Numbered from the stretch's first letter, positions 10,641 to 22,899 are shown. The stretch: 64,000 nt of DNA from Eonycteris spelaea (GCA_003508835.1 PUFA01000285.1:744001-808000); one strand, 5' to 3'. The notes: generated by a model not told the origin, from the sequence alone. Numbers and translations are program-made.

Positions 10641-11640
10641 CTTGCCTAACTCCAGTACCTCACACTACCAAGAACCTGATCTCCTAAGAGCTGAGAGGCT
10701 CAGTTTAACAGCAAGAGAGATGGCTTTCCAAAGGGAGCTTTGTGACAGCTGCATCTTTTAAAAATGAGAACGCCAGTGGAAATGCTGGAACTAATCTCCA
10801 ATGGCCTGAGATGCTCTCACTCCTCTGGGTGTACCCCTGAGTCTTCCTGTTCACATGCATGGTGCCAGATATTCCTGACACCACCACCACCCTGCCCAAC
10901 AGCCTACCTTCTTTTGCCCACCTCAGATCAGACTGTAGAGCACATTGCAATAAAGCTCCGTGGGTTTCCTGCCTATCAAAGACTTCAGCTTTCTACTCAA
11001 GGCTTGTTATCCAAGTCTTCCACAAGATGTCATTAAGAGCATGAATAGCTCATGTGGAGCCAAAAGTGAAGGTGAGGAGGTGGCAGGGTCACACTTGCCG
11101 TTACTAATGACTGGTCTTTTGTCCTTATTCCTTTGTGTCCAAATTGCATCTATGGGTTACAACTCATTTCTTTTTGTGTTCAAAGAAAATGAGAACACAG
11201 AACACAATGGGAAGTGTGGCCGCCAGGCTCGGGGCTGCCTGTTCTCCCAGCCTCTCTCTTTGACAGTATGAATGCCAGCGCGCCTTTGTGCAGGTTCCAG
11301 AAGCTCTCATTCTGAAGCCAAGTGGTGGGTAGAGCCTCACTGTGACCTTCTCCATGTGGTTTGTGCTCCTCATGTTTTACAAAATGTTCTCGTATTCTCT
11401 TCACAGCCTCACTGTGGACTCAGCACTTCCTTAATTTTAACCAGAGCTATTTTCAGACCACTGACACCTGAAAAGCTGTCCCAGACAAACTTCCCAGTTA
11501 GGATTTCCCATGGGCTATGGCGACTGGCCTTGCCTACAGGTGTATTCATTTAGTCTGCAAAGTGTTTTTTTAAAAAAAGATTAAGTCACCACCTTTTTTT
11601 TTTTTAAAGATGAAATCATCTAAAAATTGGATTTCACTTA
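10641..11640. other. Unassigned sequence, no gene seen
   Basis: No named repeat or gene is recognisable. Several overlapping frames of 60-100 codons occur at 10705-11553, but they have no homology I recognise and no shared start context. A short T/A-rich spot lies at 11565-11610. Confidence 0.45.
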
Positions 11641-11649
11641 AAAACTGTG

Positions 11650-12115
11650 GTAGACACTGATGGTTACCTACCCAGTATCTGTTTCCCCTGTTTCTTTGGT
11701 TTATGAATCCTGATTTAGACAAGGAAGGGCCAAGCCTAAACAATTGTCATTTTTCTACCCACCACTGTGGCAAGGTGAGACCATGTGACTCAGTTCTAGC
11801 CCATAAGATGGAAGTGGACGTGGATGGAGCCCCTCTTTTATACTTCCCTCCTTTCCGCTTCCAGCTTTCTGGAACGAGGGTGAGTGGCTGGTTCTCCTGC
11901 AGCCATCTTGAACTATGAATGGACCTTGAGAATAGAAACCACGTGATGGAATGGTATAGGAGAGAGAAGGAGCCTGTGTCTCCTTGGTGACTCTAAGAAG
12001 CCCTAGACTCTGTCTCCTGACTTCTTTTCCGTGAGTAAAAAATAAACTTTTTTCTTATTTAAGCCACTGTAATTGTGAGGTTTCTGTTATAGGTAGCTAA
12101 CCTATTCCAGAGACA
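11650..12115 (+). mobile_element. Old LTR-like element, sense
   Basis: The body contains 'gcagccatcttgaactatga' and ends 'aaaataaacttttttcttat', 'ttaagccactgtaattgtga'. This is the AATAAA plus 'aagccactgt' ending common to old mammalian LTRs. The left boundary is approximate. Confidence 0.55.
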
Positions 12116-12161
12116 ATGCTTCTCTTGAAAAATTAAAATATCTAGTAATCTGGGCATTTAC

Positions 12162-12613
12162 TGTTAAAAAATAAATTCAACCAAGTAAATTTGAAGATCT
12201 AATTGGTTTTATTAAGTGATTCATGAATTTGCAGTATCCCCTCTAGCAACTAGAAGGATGCTCTGAAAGGTTGTGCAAAACGGAAGGTTTTTATAGGAAG
12301 AAAGGCGGGGCAAGGGACATTTACAAATGAAAGAAAGGATTATTTTTGGACCCAGATATCTTTTCCTTGGGGGAAAAGAATGGGAAGGGTTTAATCAGGC
12401 AAATTACCTCTTCTTTCTTTGGGGGATGGGTAGGGCCACATGACAGATCACTTTACTGATTCCTGACCAGAAAATTCCACACTGGTCAATTAAGGTTATG
12501 TTTCTGAGAGACCTTGAAACTGCAGTGAGATCAAATAATAAATCTAGGTTTGGTATCATGGGATTTTAGTGCTGAGTGATGGCATTTTGGACCTGTGGTT
12601 TTTCTCTGTAACA
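12162..12613 (-). mobile_element. ERV LTR, minus strand
   Basis: On the minus strand the segment runs from TG (12613) to CA (12162). It has a TATA-like 'cctataaaaacc' (12286-12297), then AATAAA (in 'acttaataaaacc') and a T/A-rich end, in correct LTR order. No internal retroviral sequence is attached, so it reads as a solo LTR of about 450 bases. It directly abuts a minus-strand L1M. Confidence 0.65.
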
Positions 12614-12686
12614 ATGTTCTTTCTTTCAATATTGCTTTATTGAGATATAATTCATATACCATACAATGCACTCATGTATAGTGTCA

Positions 12687-13150
12687 GGGATGAGGAAACT
12701 TTTCCCTTTCCCTCTTAGTTCTTCTAGCTGGTCAAATAATTCAAATGGCATGTTGTAGCTTAACAGGAGAAAATAGTTTTAATATGTTGTACGGAGAATT
12801 CGCATAAGCATGAAAATTCCAAAGATGGTAAGGCAAAATGAGGTATATATGCCATTCAGAACTGGAGGGAAACGTAAGGCAATTCACAGGAAGATAGAAA
12901 GAATTTAATAAACCAATGTATATTGGGTCCTCTTGAAACAATGGGACACAGAGAGGACTTTGGTCAAATGGGCTTGCTAGGTTCCTCTCTGTCTACTACA
13001 TCTGTGATGATAGCTCCTTTCCTGGAGCAAGTCCTTTGTCTAATTATTTTGGCAGTAAAGGGGAAGGTTAAGGTTATTCATGAGCCTCTGGGCCTTGACT
13101 GTTTTTAGCCAAAATAATCTGTATGCCAGAGTGGCATATACTGGGGCAGC
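12687..13150 (-). mobile_element. ERV LTR inserted in L1M, minus strand
   Basis: It is homologous to 54343-54830: both have a left edge of the 'aggaa(g)aaacttt.cc' type and a right part reading 'aaaataatctgtatgccaga' here and 'aaaacaatctgcataccaga' there. The two copies support each other as one LTR family. Orientation is inferred from the second copy, where RNA-processing signals read on the minus strand. Confidence 0.6.
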
Positions 13151-13254
13151 TCCACAGAGTTGTGCATCCATCACCACTATCTACCTTCAGAACATTTTCA
13201 TCCCCCACCCCCACACCCAAAGAAATCCTATGCCCGTTAGTGTAGACGAAAAAG

Positions 13255-13681
13255 GGGACATGTGCAAGTTCAGTGATCAAAAGTAAACTCATGGGGTGAT
13301 CTGATTATAAATTCCTAACTGTGCAGGTCAGGATAAGTAGTCACACCTCGCACCTATAAATTCTTTAGTAAAAGGTTTTTAAGCAAGCCCTGCCCATTTT
13401 TTCTTGTGCATCTAGGTTAACACAACTTCAAAATGCCAGAAGCAATTCTCTTTTCCAGACCCTTGGAGGGCCTCAGCATCCTCATGGGAACACGTAATCC
13501 TGTTAACTATCCTGTACCTTGCTTTCTCCCACCTTCATGTAATCTTCCTCACATTCCCTCCTTTGTTCAAAAATGTATAAAAGAAATCATTCTCTAGAGC
13601 ATTTGAGATCTTGCTTCTCGGCAATGTTGTCAGTTTGACTCAAATAAATTTTATAAAAATTCTCTACAGGTTTGGACATTT
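13255..13681 (+). mobile_element. ERV LTR inserted in L1M, plus strand
   Basis: Sense TATA box in 'atgtataaaagaaatc' (13573-13588), then AATAAA in 'ctcaaataaattttat' about 65 bases on, then a U5-like tail ending near 'ggtttggaca'. L1M sequence continues on both sides. The left boundary is approximate. Confidence 0.65.
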
Positions 13682-14164
13682 TTTACTTCAATAGTAGTCA
13701 TGCTTTCATTCCCCTACTCCAGCCACTGGCATCTACTTTCTGTCTTTATGGATTTGCCTATTCTGGAAATTTCTTATAAATGGAATCACATAGTATGTGG
13801 TCCTTTGTGACTGGCTTCTTTTACTCGGCAGAGTGTTTTCAAGGCTCATTCATGTTGTAGTATGTGTCAGGACTTCATTCCTTTTTATGGTTGGATAATA
13901 TTCCACCTTCTGTGTATACCGTATTTTGTTGATCCATTCAAGTAACAGATAGTCTTGATGGGCGGCTGCTGGCTGGAGTTTAGTCACAGCTACCCCTGTA
14001 GATGGGGTGTAACTCTCCAGTCCTTCCAGCTGTCTTCCCTCACTGAGGCTGAGTGTGGTTGGGCATTTATCATAGCCCTTGTTTTCTTATAGAAGAAAAG
14101 TATTTTTTCGGTTTCCACATTCCTAATAAAAACAGGAGAACAAAATGTCAACAGAGACCATGTT

Positions 14165-14900
14165 AAATAAAAACCTTTGAAACTGAAAGCACTTCTGAAA
14201 GAAAGGGTTTATTGAGCAATATGCTGGACAGGAAAAAAGAACAAACAATTCTGGGTCATGTGGTCTAAACTACCAGCAGCAGGGCTAGACGGAGAGGACA
14301 CCATGTCAGCTATCCTGGGATTGACAGGGCTCTTTTATACAATGGGTTTGGAGAAGAAAGATGTAAGTTATTTTGAAAGAATTTACATTGGGGAGGGGAG
14401 TGGGAAAAGGTGAAGTGGAAAGATTTCTGGGATAGGTGAATAGTCTGTGAGGCAGAAGTACTTGATGCTTTCGGATTGGTTGTGGGCCACTGACTGAATA
14501 TTTCAGGTAAACAGGATGGATTAGTGTCTGGTGATTGGCTATTCTCTCTAGGTAAGAGCTTTAAATAGTGGCCTGGAAGTTGATTCAAAGTTTAACATAC
14601 ATTCAAGAATGTGAGTAGTCTTTTGTTGGTTTCAGCTTGTGGCTCTGTTAACTAATTACTCTCCTTGTCTCCTCTATCCTCTGAGCCTGCTGTAATTTAC
14701 TTTGGGCCATCTCAGAATTTTTCTCTTGTCAACAGTCACAGCACTTCTTTTATATCCGGCCTGCTGCACTCATGAAGTTCCTGCCCAACCTCTGTGGGAA
14801 CTTCAGTTTTGGCTCCTGGTCTGGTTAGTTCGTCATTTTAAAAAAGACATGAGGGGCATGCCCAGCTTCCTTTCTGATACTCCCTAGCTGGTTATGTTTC
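14165..14900 (-). mobile_element. ERV LTR, minus strand
   Basis: On the minus strand: TATA box in 'ttgtataaaagagccc' (14326-14341), then AATAAA in 'gctcaataaaccctttc' (14200-14216), the LTR order. The part from 14600 to 14900 may be its U3 or a separate element, and it holds a second TATA-like 'gatataaaagaag' on the minus strand. The full boundary is uncertain. Confidence 0.55.
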
Positions 14901-15458
14901 TCTTAAAGAGTAGTAAGGAGGGAAGGTGTTCAAGGAGGGAGATGGCAGAGGTAGAAGGGAGTAAGTGTGCATGTTAGAAAAATGGCACTATCCAAGCTCT
15001 GCCTTGGAGAAGAAGGGGGTGGTGCCTTTTTCAAGACTTTCTTTATCTCTCTATCGGCCAGGTATGAGAAGGGCCAGACCCCACTCAGGAATCTCAGGCC
15101 CTACAGAAAATCCCTTTCATGGAAGTATACATGAAGAATGGGACTCTTGTCCTTCCTGCCTGGGCTTTTTGCCAGTTCCAGGGGTTCCCAATGAGTTGTC
15201 CATGATGAAGGCTTGCAGGCGCTCCCAGTGAAGGACAATGTGGTCTGCACTGTGCCTGGCTGTGTGCGTGTGTCATCACACAAGGCACCTCAGAGAGAGG
15301 TTGCCAAATCTTTATTCTGAGACTATGTCCTGCAGTCTTAGAAATTTTAAAGGGGTGTTTAAAAATAGCCTTTTCTTGCCTATACTGATAACCATGAGAG
15401 GTAGCAATTTTTCTTAATTGATGATGTAAAAAGTTGGCAGGCTTAAGCCAGTCTCTCT
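14901..15458. other. Unassigned sequence, no gene seen
   Basis: No repeat or gene is recognised. The longest frame is 88 codons at 14965-15231 and has no recognisable domain. Confidence 0.45.
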
Positions 15459-15468
15459 AATTTTTAAA
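15459..15468. repeat. Likely target-site duplication of element A, left
   Basis: AATTTTTAAA directly next to the L1 3' end; it matches 18662-18671. It is short and A/T-only, so chance identity cannot be excluded. Confidence 0.5.
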
Positions 15469-18400
15469 AACAATTATTATTTTTCAATTACAGTTGACAT
15501 ACAATATTAGTTTCAGGTACAACATAGCTACTAGACACATATAACTTATGAAGTGATCATCCCGATAAATCTAGTATCCATCTGACACCATACATGGTTA
15601 TTACAATATTATTGGACTATATTCTTTATGCTATACTTACATCCCCATGACTATTTTGTAACTACCAATTTATACTTTTAATCTCTTCCCTTTTATCACC
15701 CATCTTCTAACCCCTTCTATCTGGTGACCATACAGAGTTTGTTCTCTGTATCTATGAGTCTATTTTTGTTTTATTTGTTTATTTTTTTTAATTCCGCATA
15801 TAAGTGAAATCATATAGTATTTATCTTTGTCTGTCCTATTTCATTTAGCATAATACCCGCTAGGTCCATCCATGTTATTGCTGATGGAAAGATTTTATTC
15901 TTTTTTTGTGGATAATATTCCATTGTAAATATGTACCATTTCTTTTTTATCTTTCCATCTATCAATGGACACTTAGGTTACTTCTATATCTTGGCTATTG
16001 TAAATAATTCTGCAGTGCATATATGAATACACATGTCCCTTCAAAATAGTGTTTTGGGTTTCTTTGGATAAATACTCAGAAGTGGGATTACTGAGTCCTT
16101 CTTTGTCTCTTGTTATAGCCATTGTTTTAAAGTCTATTTTGTCTGATATAAGTATTGCTACTCCAGGTTTTTTTTAATTTCCATTTTCATGAAATATCTT
16201 TTCCATCCCTTTACTTTCAGTCTGTGTCTTTCAATCCAAAGTGAGTAGGCAGCATATGTAAGGGTCTTGCTTTCTTATATATTCAGCCACCCTATCCTTT
16301 GACTGGAGCATTTAATCCACTTTCATTTAAAGCAATTATTGATAGGTAGTTATTGTCATTTTATTACTTAAAAAAATTTTTTTTTCCTTCTTCTTAAAGA
16401 AGTTCCTTTAACATTTCTTGTGATACTGGTTTGGTGGTAATGACTCCTTCAGCTTTTTCTTGTCCGGGAAGCTCTTTATCTGTCCTTCGATTCTAAATAA
16501 TAGCAATCTTAGTTGTATATAGGTCCTTGCTTTTTCATCACTTCAAATATTTCATGCTAATCCCTTCTGGTCTGCAAAGTTTCTGTTGAGAAATCAGCTG
16601 ACAGTCTTATGGGAGCTCATTTGTAGGTAACTAAATGCTTTTCTCTTGCTTCTTTTAAGATTCTTTCTTTGTCTTTAACTTTGGTATTTTAATTACAATG
16701 TGTCTTGATGTGGGCCTCTTTAGGTTCATTTTATTTGAAACTCTCTGTGCTTACTGAGTGTTTTTGCCCATTTCTTTTGCCAGGTTAGATAATTTTTCTG
16801 TCATTATTTCTTCAAATAGTTTTTAAAATTATTTGCTCTCTCTCTTCTCATTTGAATATCTCTATGATGTGAATGTTGGTATGTTTGATATTGTTCTAGA
16901 GGCTCCTTAAACTATCTCTTTTTTTTCTTTTTGCTGTTATTATTGAGTATTTTCTGCAACCTTATCTTCCAAATTGCTGATTCTATCCTCTGCTTCCTCT
17001 AATCTACTGTTGATCCCCTCTAATGTATTCATTTCAATTTTGTGTTCTTAATTTCCGACTGTTCTTTTCAAAATATTTCCTGTCTCCATTTTATGTTTTC
17101 TATCTCTTTGTTGAAGTTCTCACTGAGATCATTGAGCAAACTTATATCCAGTGTTTTGAACTCTGCATCTGATAGACTGTCTCCAGTTTGTTTTGTTCTT
17201 TTTCTGGAGTTTTGTTCTTTTCTTTCATTTGAGACTGTTTCTTTGTCTCTTCATTTTGGCTGCCTCCTGCTGTGTTTGCTTCTATGTGTTAGGTAGAGCT
17301 GCTATGTTTCTCAGTCTTGGCAGAGTGGCCTTATGTAGTAAGTGTCCTGTGAACCTCAGGGGACCAGTCTCCTTGGTCACCTAAGCTGGGTGCTCCAGGT
17401 GTGTCTCTTGTGTAGATTGTGTGTTGAGCCTTGATTGCTGTTGGCACAATCAATGCGAGAGATTGACTCTCAGTCTGATTAGCTGTGAAGATTAGCAGTG
17501 ACTATAGAGGAGGAACAGTTTTGCAGGGGCTGACCCCACAGAGCAGGATTTCCTTTAGCAAAGATCTGGTGCCTGTCGAGTTTTCCCTTTGGGTGTGTTA
17601 TTTGTGGAGGAGGGTGAGTGGTCCTTGGTGGGTCTGAAGCTGGCTACCAGGTTGTTGGTTTGGGGCCTCTTGGGAGGGAAGCTGCTGCCTGTGCACACCT
17701 AGGGCCACTTGGTATGAGCTACAAAGTGATCTGCAGATGGTTGTCACTTGTGCTGAGTTTGGAGTGCCTGGGAGAGGCTAAGCTGTACAAGGAGTCTGGC
17801 TGCCACTAGTGCTGGGCTTGGGGCTGCTTATCAAGAGGTATGGAGTATGCTGAGGTCAGATGCTACTTTTTTGGAGGTTGTGAATCTTCATGAGAATTTT
17901 GGAAAGCCCACAGCACGAGCCAAGACAACTGTTTGTATGGAAAATCCACTGGAAATAGGTTAGGTGGGCCTGCAAGTTGCGTGAGACGGGGTCTCAGGCA
18001 GCAAATGGTCTTAGCCAGGTTGATGGAGACTCAGGTAGGGCACCCACCTGCATGTGCAGGCTGGGTGGGGGAGGGCTCAACAAGGATCAATACTTTCTCC
18101 CAGCACTTCTGTCTCGGAGAAATCTGCCCTTCTAGCCCTTGCTCCGAAGCCACACAGTTCAGTTTATCTTCATATATCCCTGGAACCTTTTAAGTTACTT
18201 CCCCAGCACTGGAGCTCAGAGTGAGTTAATCCATGTGCAGGCCCTTTAAGAGGAGCGCCTGGGACTCCAGCAGCTCTTCTTCTGACTCAGCCACAATCTT
18301 CACTGGTTTTCACAGCCAGAAGTTATGGGGACTTCTCTCTCTTGCATTGGAACTCTACTTGGGGAGCCTGGTGTGGGGATGGGACCCCTTGCTCCTCATG

Positions 18401-18661
18401 TGGGACTTCCATCGCCAAAATATCCCTCCCAATTTTTAATTGCCCCACATAAGTGTGGGACCAGCCTGTTCCACGTCTTAACCCTCCTACCAGTCTTGAT
18501 GTGGCTTTTCTGTGTATCCTTAATTATATGACTTCTGTTCACTAGATTTCAGGTGATTCTCAATGATGGTTGTTTTGTAGTTTAGTTAATTTTGATGTGG
18601 TCATGGGAGGAGGCAAGCACAGAGTTTACCAACTCCGCCATCTTGAGGACAGATAACCCCC

Positions 18662-18671
18662 AATTTTTAAA
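18662..18671. repeat. Likely target-site duplication of element A, right
   Basis: AATTTTTAAA directly next to the L1 5' end; it matches the left copy. Confidence 0.5.
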
Positions 18672-20150
18672 TTTCTTTGTTTTTATGGTACAAGAAATCC
18701 CAAGATGGGGGAAATCACCCTATGCCACAGAGTACTTTAATCTTCTGTCTCATTTTGATCCCTAGAAAAAAAAATGAAATAGAAAAGGCAGGTGTCTTAA
18801 TCTCTGCTTTACAAGTGAGAAATAAGGCTGTTCTCAATTGAATAATATTTGCCTAACATATCTGGTAGGCCCTCACCTCCCCACCTTGCTGCCTCAGAAA
18901 TATCTGTTGCACAGAATAATGGAAATTATAATTTTCTCAAAATCTTCAAGGTCTAGGAATGTCTATATCAGTGACAAAGTGGCAAATGAGGGGACTTAAT
19001 CTAGCCTTGGATCACTGCTCACATGACTGAGCCCAATCCTCTCTTTTGTCATCCACATTGTCTAGGTGACTAGGATTCAGAAAGGACAAAAGGAGGCAGA
19101 GACTGATGCATATGCCACGGAGATAACACTCTGTGATCTGGTTCACACTGGTTCATTTTGGAACTGTGCCTCAAGCTCTTTTTCTTTACAGCTCATGGCA
19201 GAAAAAAAAATGAAAATCTTGGTTTAGCTTGAGGTTTGCAAATTAGCATGCATTGTTCCAGAGCATTCAGTTCCATGTAAACCCCTGAAACATGGATGTG
19301 GGAAAACCCTCAGGCCCCCAGGAACAACTGTGTCTTATGGTGGAATCGTCTTTAATTAACAGTGGTACAGCTTATTCTGCCTTTCTCTAATTCCTGGTTT
19401 TTCACAGGCTGATGAACACCAGCATTGAGTCAGAGCCAATGACCAATCACCCACTTTTAAGGCCGCTGGTGAATCGAATTGGGGTGGGGATGAACGGCAC
19501 AAAAAGCTGAGATATACCTTCTAGTGGGATGTTCCTGGGACAAACCAAGGTGTGTGCATTTCTATCCTTCTTTACAAAAGTCCAGAAAATGTGCTTAGCT
19601 CACCACTTTGTCTTTTTTGGCAGGGAGTGGTGAAAAGTTCTTGCTGCAGATTTCTCTGGCAAGTGAATGTCAGGGTGGGAGTGGAGCAGAATATCAGGTA
19701 ATTGATTCCTATTGATAACTTGATATACAATTGTTTACTTCTTTGTTGTCACTGGCATAGCATAAACCCAAAGTGGGAGAGAGGAAAACAGTAAATTTTG
19801 AACCTATTGTGTGAGAAGCCACCTGGTTGGTAGGGCAGGGATGGAAAGGATAGAGAAAAAGATGATTAGGACTTGGTCCCTGGTTGATTTCACAGAGCTC
19901 ATGCAGGAAATATAGCTCTCTGGGAAGACTACACATACACAGAACCGACTGAGGAGGAGTTGTTCCTTCTAGAGGAATTAAGGAAGAGTTGCCATCATGG
20001 CCCTACCTTGAAGGGTGGGAGGAAATTTTCAGGGGGCATTTCAGACAAAAGAAGAGATTAAACCAGAACAAGCAGCTGAGTTCTACTTGAGAAAAAACAG
20101 TGGAGAGAAATCAGGGAGAAATAACTTCTTGGGGAAAAATGAGTGGTGAA
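18672..20150. other. Unassigned sequence, no gene seen
   Basis: Nothing recognisable as gene or named repeat. Frames are at most 75 codons. Confidence 0.45.
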
Positions 20151-20154
20151 TAAA

Positions 20155-20560
20155 TTAGGGAGATGCAAATGAAGGCCAGCGGGTGCTATCTTCTTATACC
20201 CATTTAATTGACAAAACATAAGAAATCTGACAATACCGTCGTTTGGCGAAGATTCAGAATAATAGGAATGTTCTCCCACAGTCAGTGGGTATGTAAATTA
20301 TTACAGGCACATTGGAAAACAAATAGCCTTGTCTTGTCAAGTGGAATGCTCACATTTCCTATAACCCAGCTACTCCCTGGTATATGGCTGCTTCGGGCAA
20401 TGTACACAAAAAGGTTTTCAGCAGCACCACTCATAGTAGCAAAGACTGACAACAACATATGTGTGCACTGGCAGGTGGAGGGGTATATAAATCCAGGTAT
20501 AGTCACACCTGGAATCCTGTGTAGCAGTGAAAATGGCCAGAACTTCTTTTTCTAAACAGA
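20155..20560 (+). mobile_element. L1M fragment (ORF2 C-terminal region)
   Basis: It shows the order seen in L1M ORF2 C-termini: 'aatctgacaataccgtcg', 'ttattacaggcacattggaa', 'cagctactccctggtatat', 'cagcagcaccactcatagta', ending 'tgtgtagcagtgaaaatg'. It is diverged with no intact frame. Confidence 0.7.
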
Positions 20561-21185
20561 CCCTGGGCTGACTCCCATTGGCAGAAGTTGTGTTCTGGGC
20601 CCAACACTAAATTAATAATTTTGGGTTCCCAAAGGAAATGGGAGTGCTTTAGAAGACACTATTGTGTCCTTAGAGCACCCCTCTGCCATACATTGTGTCC
20701 CCACCCCAACTGCTGTGCCCTGTAGGGCTCCCACCTGAGCTCCTGAAACATTTCCTGTCCTAAAAGAGAGCCTTAGGAGTTTAGGTCCCGGTGCCCCATC
20801 CCCAGGATAGTCTGTGCCAGTGACTTTATGGTGAGGGAAGAAGAAGGCCAGCCTCCTTGCCTCTAGGCAGGACAAACCGGGAGGTGTGACTTGTACCTGG
20901 GCACTGCTGCAGGATAAGGCCTGGTAGAGGACTTCTTCTAAAATCTCATCCTTGATTTCCTCCGCTTACTTCACTCCCTGGTCAGGTTTCTTCCAGGAGC
21001 GTTCGAATCTTTGACTCAGCATCTGTTTCTAGGGGAGCCTGACCTACGACAGGTGCTATTTTATCAAAAGAGAAGTGAGTGGAGACTGAACTACAAACAT
21101 GACAGATAGCAAGAGGAATGGTGATGAGATCTGGATTGTATAAATTTGGATGATTCGCCAAACTTTCTGGACTTCAGCTTCTTCA
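20561..21185 (+). other. Mostly unassigned; LTR-like tail at 20950-21052
   Basis: The stretch ending 'gcatctgtttctaggggagc', 'ctgacctacgaca' resembles the 3' terminus of an old LTR-type repeat; compare 55070-55110. The rest is not recognised. Confidence 0.3.
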
Positions 21186-21189
21186 TTTA

Positions 21190-21925
21190 AAAAATTAAAG
21201 ATATGACCAGGCAGTTTCTAGAAGAAACAATGATGAGTGGCCAGGAAACACATGAATGATCAAAGAAACAAAAACATTTTTTACATGCCAGATGGCAGGG
21301 GTCAGAGAGAGCATTATGCCCGGTGTTGGCAGAGTGTGCAGAGAGGGGACCTCTACAGTTTACCGATGGAAGTATGGATTCATATTTTGGGAGGGCAGTA
21401 TCTACAAAAAAAATTTTTTTTAAAGGTTAAATGGAAATCCTTTGACCCAGCAATTCTACATCTATGACTTTATCCTGCAAAAAATGTGTACAAATATGTA
21501 AATTCACCACTGTTTGTGATAGCGACAACTTATAAACAACTTCAGTTGGGGACTGGTTAACACTGACAGAAAATTCCCTGAGTAGAATACTAGACAGCCA
21601 TAAGAAGAATGTGGTCTGGCTCCGAATCTGATGAAGAAACTCGCCCATGATACATGACTAAGTTAAAAAAGCATTCGGTAAAATAACGTGTACAGTGAAA
21701 TCCCATGTTTGTAAAAAGCATTTCTAAACATAAATATTTTAAGTGTGCAAATGCATAGAACAGAGTCTGGAAGAACACATACCAAGCTGTTTAATTATAG
21801 TTACTTTTGGGAAGAGGCTGGGAATTTTCTGAGCAGTTTTTTAATTCTTTTATTGTATTTGAATGTTTTTAAGAACATGGATCACTATTGTCATTTTTTA
21901 TAATTTAGAAATTCAAAATAGAAGT
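21190..21925 (+). mobile_element. L1M 3' end (ORF2 terminus and 3'UTR)
   Basis: The blocks 'tttgacccagcaattctaca', 'ttggggactggttaacactg', 'tagaatactagacagccata' and the AT-rich 3'UTR with 'atcactattgtcatttttta' follow old L1M order. Confidence 0.8.
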
Positions 21926-21929
21926 AATT

Positions 21930-22130
21930 TAGTGTTTCCTAAGAGCTTTACTACAGATTGTGCTCTCTAGTCCTGATAAAGTCCTGTTGAAATAGAAATT
22001 GCTGCTGTCTCCTGTTTCACAGGTGAGAAAACTGAGATCCAGAGAGTCACAGAGTCACAGGTTGCAGCGCCAAGATCCATCCCCATGGACTGAGCCCAGG
22101 TCTGGGCTCTTACCTATGATGCTACCTTAT
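21930..22130 (-). mobile_element. MIR SINE
   Basis: Reverse complement MIR: 'cacaggtgagaaaactgaga', then 'gagtcacaggttgcagcgcc' and 'gagcccaggtctgggctc'. The order is correct. Confidence 0.65.
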
Positions 22131-22680
22131 CTCACAAAGGAAAAATGGGAAGCTATCCAACTTTGGTTTTCAGCACCAGAACCCATTTCTTCAAATAAAA
22201 TACTAATTGGAGCCCAGACTGTAAAATGGATAAGAGGGAGTTGCTCTGGTAAAGCAGTAAGGCTGAGAGGCCATTCCGTTCTCTCTGACTCCTTCCTATT
22301 CACCCTGCCGCAAGGGGATTCCCAGGATCAAGACCCCAGTTTGAAAGTTTCTGAGCCAGATGCCTTTGAAGGCCCCTTCTCTTTTTTTTTTAAACATGAA
22401 AGGATTCTAATAATACTGCTTCCACTGAAAGGGACTGAAAGGAAAAAATAAAAATGTGTTATTGGGTCTTTTAAAACCACATGAAGAGCCATAGTGCTGT
22501 AAACAAAAAGGAAGTGTCAAATTGTCCTGATTTGGCCTCAACCATTGCCCCCTATAGAAAACTTTTGCATGACAAACATTCTGGGCTTGGTGACTGCTGT
22601 TTTGATAAAAAGCTAGACCCTCATCATCACCAGCCTGGAATAGCACATCCCCTTCCACATATAATTTATTTTTTGTTCAT
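22131..22680. other. Unassigned sequence
   Basis: A 150-codon open frame (21999-22451, plus) covers the MIR and this stretch. Because it starts inside a MIR it is likely fortuitous. No other feature is seen. Confidence 0.4.
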
Positions 22681-22684
22681 CTCT

Positions 22685-22800
22685 CCTCATTAGAACAGTC
22701 AGCAATTTCTGCCTGTTTTGCTCACTGCTATGCCTCCTGCAGTGCTGGCACATAGCAGATGCTCAATAAATGCTTGTTCAATGAATGAATTAATGAACGA
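22685..22800 (+). mobile_element. L2 3' end
   Basis: A clear L2 terminus: 'ctgttttgctcactgctatg', 'gctggcacatagcagatgct', 'caataaatgcttgttcaatg', then GAAT-type ending. Confidence 0.85.
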
Positions 22801-22899
22801 AGGCGAACACAAGTTTGATTGTGACCGTCATGCATGCAGGCACCAACAAAGAGGCTTAGCCACAGTGGCTTTGAGACTTGAGCAAAATCAAGATAAATA

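Larger units (their letters stand above)
12625..13990 (-). mobile_element. L1M 3' region, split by two LTRs
   Basis: The antisense L1M 3'UTR/ORF2 end can be followed through three blocks: 12625-12686 (ttattgagatataattcata), 13151-13250 (gagttgtgcatccatcacca) and 13682-13990 (tatggatttgcctattctgg). The intervening stretches are the two LTRs annotated separately. This gives a relative age order: L1M first, then the LTRs. Confidence 0.8.
15459..18671 (-). mobile_element. Internally deleted L1 (element A): 5'UTR, ORF1, ORF2 ends, 3'UTR
   Basis: Minus-strand order from 18660 down: L1 5' end (agatggcggagttggtaaa region), 5'UTR, ORF1, and the start of the ORF2 endonuclease domain (GVAILISDK-type motif near 16125-16170). 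A sudden joint near 16095-16110 then leads to the ORF2 C-terminus and 3'UTR ending in a T-rich (antisense poly-A) end. Total length is about 3.2 kb against roughly 6-7 kb for a full L1, so most of ORF2, including all of RT, is absent. Both ends are present and carry the same 10 bases, AATTTTTAAA (15459-15468 and 18662-18671), a likely target-site duplication. The joint is not in frame. Confidence 0.85.

Noticed and set aside
21999..22451. 150-codon plus-strand frame
   Set aside because: It begins inside an antisense MIR and has no recognisable domain.
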